From: Pseudomonadota bacterium | GTDB taxonomy: Bacteria; Pseudomonadota; Alphaproteobacteria; Rhizobiales; Beijerinckiaceae | DNA: 15,183 nt | Direction: 5' to 3' | Assembly: GCA_023423995.1 (NCBI GenBank) | Contig: JAFAEL010000176.1 | Coordinates: 1 to 15,183 of the forward strand | Part shown: positions 6,620 through 12,281 of the stretch, piece after piece | Layout of the letters: every line of letters begins with the position of its first letter | Position numbering within the stretch: the stretch's first letter is position 1 | Notes under the pieces: model-generated | Databases searched by the model: none | Told to the model about the DNA's origin: nothing | The model's input: only the letters and a program-made list of their open reading frames with translations | Made by a program: the position numbers and the translations under genes

Positions 6620-7428
6620 TCAAGGCGGCGTTTGCGGCGCTGGCGGTTCTCGCCATGACGAAGGGTGCGGTCGCCGAGCCGGTCCGACTCCACGCCGCCG
6701 GCAGCCTGCGTGATGCCCTGACGGAGGTCGCGCGCGCGTTCGAAGCGGCCCCGCGCGGGGTCGCCGTGGAGGCGAAGTTCGGACCATCGGGCTTGCTGCG
6801 CGATGCGATCGTGGGCGGCGAGCGCGCGGAGGTCTTCGCCTCCGCCAACACGGAGCACCCGGCGTCCCTCACGCGCGCGGGCAAGGCCGGACCGACGGTC
6901 CTCTTCGCCCGCAATCGCCTCTGCGCCCTCGTGCGGCCGGGCCTGCAGGTCTCGACCGAAATCCTCGTCGAGCGGCTGCTCGATCCGACCGTGAAGGTCG
7001 GCACATCGACCCCGAAGGCCGATCCCTCCGGGGATTACGCCTTCGAGGTGTTCGGCAGGATGGAGGCCCTCCGGCCCGGCAGCCGAACCGCCATGGAGGC
7101 CAAGGCGCTCCAGCTCACCGGCGGGCCGAACAGCCCGAAGCCATCGCCGGGCCGCAGCCTCTATGGCGAGATCGTCGCGCGGGGCGATGCCGACCTGTTC
7201 TTGACCTATTGCACGAATGCGCAGGCTGCCGCCCGGGAGGTCCCCGGCGCTGCCGTCGTGGCATTGCCGGAACCCCTGGCGGTCGGAGCCGATTACGGCC
7301 TTGCCGTGATGGCCGGCGCGAGCGAGCCGGCCTATCGTTTCGCCCTCTTCGTCCTGTCGGCGGAGGGCCAGGCGATCCTGGCCCGCCACGGCTTCACGGC
7401 GCCCCTCAGAGCAGCCGGTCGAGGGTGA
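6616..7428 (+). CDS. modA: ModA-like molybdate-type substrate-binding protein, second receptor of the tup operon
   Basis: Periplasmic binding protein of the SBP_bac_11/ModA family, 270 residues from GTG 6616. Residues 1-20 are a signal peptide ending GAVA before Glu21. Motifs are LHAAGSLRDALTEVARAF (25-42), KFGPSGLLRDAI with GERAEVFASAN (54-78), and DPSGDYAFEVF (136-146), matching the oxyanion-binding loops and domain crossover of ModA proteins. The GTG overlaps the tupA stop in GTGA, so the two are translationally coupled. The open frame extends upstream to 6292, but that part is a shadow of tupA. No ModB or ModC of its own lies in the window, so it probably delivers to TupBC. The specificity for molybdate, tungstate or another oxyanion is not proven by sequence. 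Its last 23 bases overlap the end of the opposing hydroxylase gene. Confidence 0.85.
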   Translation: MIKAAFAALAVLAMTKGAVAEPVRLHAAGSLRDALTEVARAFEAAPRGVAVEAKFGPSGLLRDAIVGGERAEVFASANTEHPASLTRAGKAGPTVLFARNRLCALVRPGLQVSTEILVERLLDPTVKVGTSTPKADPSGDYAFEVFGRMEALRPGSRTAMEAKALQLTGGPNSPKPSPGRSLYGEIVARGDADLFLTYCTNAQAAAREVPGAAVVALPEPLAVGADYGLAVMAGASEPAYRFALFVLSAEGQAILARHGFTAPLRAAGRG

Positions 7429-9658
7429 TCGGGAAGTTCCGGACCCGCACGCCGGTCGCGTGCCAGACGGCATTCGCCACCGCGCCGGCCGACCCGGTGA
7501 TGCCGATCTCGCCGACGCCCTTGATGCCGAGTGCGTTCACATGCGGGTCGTCCTCATGCACGAGGATCGCCTCGATGGGTGGCACGTCGGCGTTCACGGG
7601 CACGTGGTACTCGCCGAGATTGGCGTTCATGATTCGGCCCGAGCGCCGGTCCGTGACCGCGTGCTCGTGCAGCGCGAAGGAGAGGCCCCAGATCATCCCG
7701 CCATAGAGCTGGCTGCGGGTGAGGCGCGGATTGATGATCCGGCCAGCCGCAAACGCCCCGACGATGCGGGACGCGCGGATCTGGCCAAGCTCGGGATCGA
7801 CCTTCACTTCCGCGAAGACCGCGCCGTGCGCGTGCATCGCGTAGCTCTCCTGCGATGCCGGGTCGGCCGAAGCGCTGCCCCGGCCCTCGATCTCGCCAAG
7901 CCCGGCGCGCGCGAGAATGTCGGCATAGCTCTCGCTGCGGGATTCATCGTCCCGACGGTGAAGGCGTCCCGCCCGGGCGATCACGCCGGCATTGCCGCCG
8001 CCGAAGAGCGGCGAGCGGTCGTCGGAGGTCGCGAGCTGGGCGAGCTTCGCGATGACGTCCGCGCCCGCCGAGTGCAGCGCCATGCCGGCCGTCGCCGTGT
8101 GGCCGGAGCCGCCCGCGATGCCTGCATCCGGAAGATCTGACGTACCCGCCCGGAACTCGAGCTGATCGATGTCGAGCCCGAGGCCGTCCGCCGCGATCTG
8201 GGCGAGCGCCGTCCAGGCGCCCTGGCCCATGTCGTGCGCGCCCGTCTCCATCAGGCCCGTGCCGTCGGCCCGGATCACCGCCCGTGCCTGCGCCTGGAAC
8301 ATCAGGGCCGGGAAGGTTGCGGTTCCCACGCCCCAGCCGACCAGGAGCCCGGCCTCGTCGCGCATCTGCCGCGGGGCGAGCGGCCGCCGCGACCAGCCGA
8401 ACCGCTCGGCCCCCTGCTCGTAGCACTCGCGCAGGGCCTTGGACGAAAAGGGCCGCCCGGAGATGGGCTCGGCCTCCGCATAGTTCTCCAGCCGGAAGGC
8501 GAGCGGATCCATGCCGCAGGCCTCGGCCATCTCGTCGATGGCGCTTTCGAGGGCGATCGAGCCCGTCGCCTCGCCTGGCGCGCGCATGAAGAGCGGCGTG
8601 CCCGTGTCGACGCGCACCACCTCGTGCGAGGTGGCGATCGCCGGGCTCGCATAGAGCGTGTGCGAGGCGTCCGAGGCGGGCTCGAAGAAGTCGTCGAACG
8701 AACTCGAGGTCGTCCTCGTGTGGTGCTGGATGGCCGTGAGCTTGCCGTTCTCGTCGGTCCCGAGCTGGAGCGTCTGGCGCGTCGGCGCGCGATGTCCGAC
8801 CGGGCCGAACATCTGCTCGCGCCGGAGCGCCAGCTTCACGGGCCGGCCCACCAGCCGGGCCGCCATGATGCCGAGCACCTGCGGCCCGGAGACACCGGCC
8901 TTCGAGCCGAAGCCGCCGCCCAGGAACGGGCTACGGATGTGGATTTTCTCCGCCGGAATCCCGAAGAGCTGCGCCAGGCGCATCTGGGTCAGCGCGAGTG
9001 CCTGGCTCGGCAGGTCGAGGCTGAGCGTGTCGCCCTCCCAGCGCGCCACGACGGCGTGCGTCTCCATCGCATTGTGGTACTGCGCCGGCGTCTCGTAGGT
9101 GGCCTCGATCCGGCGCGACGCGGAAGCGAGGCCCGCCTCCAGGTCGCCATGCTGGACCGTCGCGGGCTTTCCGGGACCCACGATGGGCGGCACGAAGGCC
9201 TCGTCCGCATCGAGGCCGACCCGGGCCGGCTCGGCTTCGTAGCGGGGCGAGAGCAACTCGGCCGCCGCCGTGGCCGCCTCGAGCGTCTCGGCGACGACGA
9301 CCGCGATCGGCTGGTTCGGATAGCGGACGACGTCGCTCTGGAGCACGTCGAGCTTGAACGAGAAGGGGATGTCCTTCCCGTCGGGATCGGCGGCCAGCCG
9401 CGGCGCATTCCAGGGCGTCATCACGGCGATCACGCCGGGCTGCGTTTTCGCCGCTTCGACATCGAGCGACACGAGCCGGCCCCTGGTGATGCTGCTCACG
9501 GCCATCACGGCGTAGGCCATGCCGGCCGGGTGGTTGTCGGCCGCGTAGCGCGCTCCGCCCGTGACCTTGAGGATGCCGTCGCGGCGGGTCAGCGGTTGCC
9601 CGATATTGGAGCCGTGCCGGACATGCGCCGGCGCCTGGGTGAGTACGAGTTCAGCCAT
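7406..9658 (-). CDS. paoC: Molybdenum hydroxylase large subunit, xanthine dehydrogenase family (PaoC/YagR type)
   Basis: Molybdopterin-binding catalytic subunit of a three-subunit aldehyde or heterocycle hydroxylase, 750 residues. The first domain is the a/b-hammerhead of the xanthine dehydrogenase family (about 25-140), followed by the cofactor-binding domains. Visible landmarks are SPFLGGGFGSKAG (243-255), FMRAPGEATGS (357-367), HDMGQGAWTALAQIAADGLGL, GGSGHTA, and the C-terminal KGVGEIGITGS, in which Glu717 is the catalytic base of this family. Length and motifs fit PaoC, which oxidises aromatic and other aldehydes, better than CoxL, since no active-site cysteine loop of the CoxL kind is seen. 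There is no signal peptide. The start ATG overlaps the stop of the FAD subunit by 8 bases. The substrate is uncertain. No PaoD/XdhC-like cofactor maturation gene adjoins it in the window. Confidence 0.93.
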   Translation of the reverse strand: MAELVLTQAPAHVRHGSNIGQPLTRRDGILKVTGGARYAADNHPAGMAYAVMAVSSITRGRLVSLDVEAAKTQPGVIAVMTPWNAPRLAADPDGKDIPFSFKLDVLQSDVVRYPNQPIAVVVAETLEAATAAAELLSPRYEAEPARVGLDADEAFVPPIVGPGKPATVQHGDLEAGLASASRRIEATYETPAQYHNAMETHAVVARWEGDTLSLDLPSQALALTQMRLAQLFGIPAEKIHIRSPFLGGGFGSKAGVSGPQVLGIMAARLVGRPVKLALRREQMFGPVGHRAPTRQTLQLGTDENGKLTAIQHHTRTTSSSFDDFFEPASDASHTLYASPAIATSHEVVRVDTGTPLFMRAPGEATGSIALESAIDEMAEACGMDPLAFRLENYAEAEPISGRPFSSKALRECYEQGAERFGWSRRPLAPRQMRDEAGLLVGWGVGTATFPALMFQAQARAVIRADGTGLMETGAHDMGQGAWTALAQIAADGLGLDIDQLEFRAGTSDLPDAGIAGGSGHTATAGMALHSAGADVIAKLAQLATSDDRSPLFGGGNAGVIARAGRLHRRDDESRSESYADILARAGLGEIEGRGSASADPASQESYAMHAHGAVFAEVKVDPELGQIRASRIVGAFAAGRIINPRLTRSQLYGGMIWGLSFALHEHAVTDRRSGRIMNANLGEYHVPVNADVPPIEAILVHEDDPHVNALGIKGVGEIGITGSAGAVANAVWHATGVRVRNFPITLDRLL

Positions 9659-10703
9659 CGAGACGAACTCCGGATGCGAAGGGCGAGGCGGGAAGGGCGG
9701 GGATGCGGTCCGGCGTACCGGCTGCCGCGAGCGTCAGGGCGCGCACCACGATGCGGCGGGCGAGCTCGATCTTGAACGCGTTGTCGCCGGAGGGGCGTGC
9801 CTCGGCGAGAGCAGCGGCGGCGGCACGGCCGAACGCCTCCCGTCCCGGCTCGGCACCTGCCAGCAGGGCCTCCGCTTCTCGCGCGCGCCACGGCTTTAGG
9901 GCGACGCCGCCGAGAGCCAGGCGGGCCGAGCGGATCGCGCCTGCCTCGACCGTGAGGGCCGCTGCGGCCGAGACGACCGCGAAGGCATAGGAAGTTCGCT
10001 CCCGGACCTTGAGGTAGCGCGAATGCGAAGCGAACCCGGCCGCTTCGACCGGCAGGCGCACGGCCGTTATGAGTTCGCCCGGCTCGAGCAGGCTCTCGAG
10101 GTGCGGAGCATCGCCCGGGAGGCGATGGAAGCTCTCCAGGGGCAGTTCGCGGCGGCCGCCCCGGCCCTCGATCTCGACGGAGGCGCCGAGGGCGACCAGA
10201 GGCACGCAGAAGTCCGACGGGTTCGTGGCGATGCAGCTTCCGCTCCATCCCAGCACGGCGTGGAGCCTGTTCTCGCCCTCGATCGCGTCGCAGCCGGCGC
10301 CCGGCTGGCGCTTGTTGCAGGCGCTGGCAGGGTCATAGAAGTAAGCACAGCGCGTCCGCTGCAGGAGGTTGCCCCCGACCGTGGCGGCGTTGCGAAGCTG
10401 CGCCGACGCACCCGAGAGCAGCGCTTCCGCGACCGCCGGGAAGCTCCGGGCGAAGCGGGCGTCGTGAGCGAGGTCCGCGTTGCGGACGAGGGCTCCGATC
10501 CGGACGGCCCCGTCGGGCAGGAACTCGATTTCATCGAGCCCCGGCAGCCGGTTCACGTCGACGAGCCGGGTCGGACGGGCGATCCCGCCCTTCATGAGAT
10601 CCAGGAGGTTCGTGCCGGCGGCAAGGTAGGCCGAGCCGGGCTCCGAACCTGCCGCAACGGCTTCCGCGACGGTCGCGGGCCTGAGATAGTCGAAGCCGTT
10701 CAT
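9651..10703 (-). CDS. paoB: Molybdenum hydroxylase FAD subunit with extra iron-sulfur loop (PaoB/YagS type)
   Basis: Medium subunit that binds FAD and passes electrons from the molybdenum centre via the 2Fe-2S subunit to an acceptor, 350 residues. FAD-binding segments are LAAGTNLLDLMKGG (27-40) and RNAATVGGNLLQRTRC (104-119). The stretch from Cys119 through Cys129 (ACNKR) and Cys138 (GAGCDA) to Cys157 (GSCIATNPSD) matches the four-cysteine insertion that holds a 4Fe-4S cluster in PaoB and 4-hydroxybenzoyl-CoA reductase. Ordinary xanthine dehydrogenase FAD subunits lack it. The C-terminal CO dehydrogenase flavoprotein domain covers about 220-330. ATG 10703 is chosen because it overlaps the small subunit stop (ATGA) and begins the conserved MNGFDYLRPATV; the open frame beyond it is a shadow of the upstream gene. 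Confidence 0.93.
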   Translation of the reverse strand: MNGFDYLRPATVAEAVAAGSEPGSAYLAAGTNLLDLMKGGIARPTRLVDVNRLPGLDEIEFLPDGAVRIGALVRNADLAHDARFARSFPAVAEALLSGASAQLRNAATVGGNLLQRTRCAYFYDPASACNKRQPGAGCDAIEGENRLHAVLGWSGSCIATNPSDFCVPLVALGASVEIEGRGGRRELPLESFHRLPGDAPHLESLLEPGELITAVRLPVEAAGFASHSRYLKVRERTSYAFAVVSAAAALTVEAGAIRSARLALGGVALKPWRAREAEALLAGAEPGREAFGRAAAAALAEARPSGDNAFKIELARRIVVRALTLAAAGTPDRIPALPASPFASGVRLDG

Positions 10704-11197
10704 GCCGCCCGCCTTTCCTCGCCGGCCGTCATGACGCCCTGGGCGTCGAGGACGGCCTCCGTGATGCCCGCATAGGCGGCGCAGCGGCACAGGTTGCCGC
10801 TCATGCCCTCCCGCACCCGCTCGGGATCGCTTCCGGCCTGACCTTCGCTGATCAGCCCGACGGCACTCATGATCTGGCCCGGCGTGCAGAAACCGCACTG
10901 GAACCCGTCATGCGCGATGAAGGCTGCCTGGACCGGGTGGAGCTCTCCACTCTGCGCGAGGCCCTCGATGGTCAGGATCTCGGCGCCGTCGTAGCTTGCC
11001 GCCAAGGCGAGGCAGGAATTGATGCGCCGTCCATCGACCAGAATGGTGCAGGCGCCGCATTGTCCCCGGTCACATCCCTTCTTGGTGCCGGTCAGGTCCA
11101 GGCGTTCGCGTAAGAGATCGAGAAGCGTGACGCGAGGATCGTCCAACTCGACCGATCTTTGCGAACCATTGATTGTGAGCGTGATCCGTAAGGTCAT
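10700..11197 (-). CDS. paoA: Molybdenum hydroxylase 2Fe-2S subunit (PaoA/YagT type)
   Basis: Small electron-transfer subunit, 165 residues, with two [2Fe-2S] clusters. The plant-ferredoxin-like N-terminal cluster uses Cys42, Cys47, Cys50 and Cys62 (GCDRGQCGAC and NSC). The C-terminal helical cluster uses Cys101 and Cys104 (QCGFC) plus Cys137 and Cys139 (LCRC), all intact. Translation starts at ATG 11197 after ACGGAG with good spacing. E. coli PaoA begins with a Tat signal that exports the whole complex; this protein starts directly with the ferredoxin fold (MTLRITLTING), so the enzyme should be cytoplasmic. It is the first gene of a tightly coupled operon with 4-base and 8-base overlaps. Confidence 0.94.
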   Translation of the reverse strand: MTLRITLTINGSQRSVELDDPRVTLLDLLRERLDLTGTKKGCDRGQCGACTILVDGRRINSCLALAASYDGAEILTIEGLAQSGELHPVQAAFIAHDGFQCGFCTPGQIMSAVGLISEGQAGSDPERVREGMSGNLCRCAAYAGITEAVLDAQGVMTAGEERRAA

Positions 11198-11398
11198 ATC
11201 GCGCTCCGTTGAGAGCTGTTGCTATGCGGTAGAAGATGCGGTGACGGGCCGGTCCTCTGCGGATCGGCGCGTGAGGGGGTGGGAGTGCCGCCCCGGCTGG
11301 CAAGGGATCGACGAAGGGCGTCTGCCCGCTCTGTCCCCGATGTCTAAACGATACGGAGGCGCCCTCCGTTTTACAAGAGTCTGTAACTGGAAAAAGGT
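11198..11398. promoter_or_regulatory. Divergent control region of paoABC and tetR
   Basis: This 201-base gap has no credible gene. Near its tetR end is a candidate minus-strand promoter: TTGTAA (plus-strand 11371-11376) and TATCGT (plus-strand 11348-11353) with exactly 17 bases between them. The proposed transcript would carry a leader of about 140 bases before paoA. I see no known riboswitch fold in that leader, though I could not run a covariance model. Confidence 0.45.
11353..11369. promoter_or_regulatory. Candidate TetR operator
   Basis: ACGGAGG (11353-11359) and CCTCCGT (11363-11369) form a perfect 7-bp inverted repeat with a 3-base centre. It fills the spacer between the candidate -35 and -10 of the paoABC promoter and sits 30 bases before the TetR ATG. 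This is a typical position for a TetR-family repressor site that blocks both promoters. The assignment to this TetR protein is inference. Confidence 0.55.
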
Positions 11399-11992
11399 AT
11401 GAGAGCGGAACCGAGGCCCCCGCCTAAGCGCCCGAGAGCCGACGCGGTCAGAAACCGGGAGCGCCTGCTCGAGGCCGCAAAAGCCGTGTTCAGTGCGGGC
11501 GGCGCAGACGCGACCCTGGAAGCAGTCGCCAGGGAGGCAGGAGTCGGAATCGGCACGCTCTACCGTCACTTTCCCACGCGTGAATCTCTTTTCGAGGCTG
11601 TGTACCGCCGCGAAGTCGATCAACTGGCAGATCTGGCGGAGCAGCTGAAAGCCACGTCCGATCCCTGTGAAGCACTGCGGCAGTGGCTCCGGGCGGTTGT
11701 CGAGTTCGTGGCGACGAAGAAGGGGATGTCAGCCACGCTCGCGCTGGCGGCCTACAACACGTCCGATCTCGCCGCCTGCTCGTTCGAGCGGCTGACGAGC
11801 TCGGTCGGAAGCCTGCTGGACCGGGCTGTGCAGGCGGGCGTGATCCGTGCCGATATCAGCCCGGAGGACGTGCTCCGGGCTCTTGTCGGGATGTGCTACA
11901 TGCACGACCAGCCTGGCTGGCAGGCCAGCGTTACAAAACTTCTGGATGTCTTTGTCGACGGGATGTGCCGGGGCCCGAAATCTACGGCTTGA
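11399..11992 (+). CDS. TetR/AcrR family transcriptional regulator
   Basis: DNA-binding regulator of 197 residues, probably the repressor of the divergent molybdenum hydroxylase operon. After a basic, proline-rich N-terminal tail, the TetR helix-turn-helix spans about residues 17-63: ERLLEAAKAVFSAGGADATLEAVAREAGVGIGTLYRHFPTRESLF. The C-terminal ligand and dimer domain (about 75-190) is helical and diverged, so the inducer cannot be predicted; an aldehyde or aromatic substrate of the enzyme is a reasonable guess. ATG 11399 comes after AAAAAGG with very short spacing, a poor ribosome site, but no better start is seen. Its divergent position and the palindrome upstream support local control. Confidence 0.93.
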   Translation: MRAEPRPPPKRPRADAVRNRERLLEAAKAVFSAGGADATLEAVAREAGVGIGTLYRHFPTRESLFEAVYRREVDQLADLAEQLKATSDPCEALRQWLRAVVEFVATKKGMSATLALAAYNTSDLAACSFERLTSSVGSLLDRAVQAGVIRADISPEDVLRALVGMCYMHDQPGWQASVTKLLDVFVDGMCRGPKSTA

Positions 11993-12005
11993 GCGCCTGG
12001 GTCAG

Positions 12006-12021
12006 CTCAGCCGGCGCTGAG
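12006..12021. terminator. Hairpin downstream of tetR
   Basis: CTCAGC (12006-12011) and GCTGAG (12016-12021) form a perfect 6-bp stem with a CGGC loop, 14 bases after the TetR stop. No T-tract follows. It also overlaps the last codons of the small minus-strand ORF at 12007-12117, so if that ORF is real the hairpin may be incidental. Confidence 0.35.
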
Positions 12022-12117
12022 TAGCTCGAGCATCTTGCGCTCGATCTCGGGGTCGCGCTGGAATTCTGTTCCCGTGCGCCGTCGAAACGTCAGCAGCTTG
12101 AGAATGAGGGATGTCAT
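12007..12117 (-). CDS. Possible 36-residue small protein of unknown function
   Basis: A short frame starts at ATG 12117 and ends at TGA 12007. It begins MTSLILKLLTFRRRTG and ends RKMLELLSAG. It has a hydrophobic start, then basic and acidic-amphipathic character, with codon choice similar to its neighbours. An AAGGG lies about eight bases before the ATG, but the purine run continues right up to the start codon. I recognise no family. It could be a small protein or the remnant of a larger gene; coding status is uncertain. Confidence 0.3.
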   Translation of the reverse strand: MTSLILKLLTFRRRTGTEFQRDPEIERKMLELLSAG

Positions 12118-12249
12118 CTCCCCGCCCTTCACGATCTGTTTAGGGATACAAGCTTCTTACCTGCGCCGAGTTCCCAGCGGGTGCTCGTCCCGCGGCTTCC
12201 AAGGTAACCGAAAGCCGATCGCCTGTACGCGCAGCGATGGCGCTACTCC
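12118..12249. other. Non-coding part of the tetR/histidine kinase gap
   Basis: I see no gene, operator or RNA signature here. A plus-strand frame runs across it into the histidine kinase, but it has no ribosome site or family resemblance. The sequence is slightly richer in A and T than its surroundings around 12137-12163, which could be a promoter for the small minus-strand ORF. Confidence 0.3.
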
Positions 12250-12274
12250 GGAAGGGCGCGGGCCGCGCTCTCCC
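12250..12274 (-). terminator. Candidate terminator after the hybrid histidine kinase
   Basis: GGAAGGGCGCG (12250-12260) and CGCGCTCTCCC (12264-12274) pair over 11 positions with one mismatch and one G-U around a GGC loop. It starts seven bases past the stop of the minus-strand kinase gene, so it is well placed to end that operon. There is no clear T-tract. Confidence 0.4.
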
Positions 12275-12281
12275 GCGTCGA

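Noticed and set aside
8234..9775. 513-codon plus-strand frame opposite paoC
   Set aside because: Antisense shadow of a well-conserved molybdenum hydroxylase subunit; no family motif.
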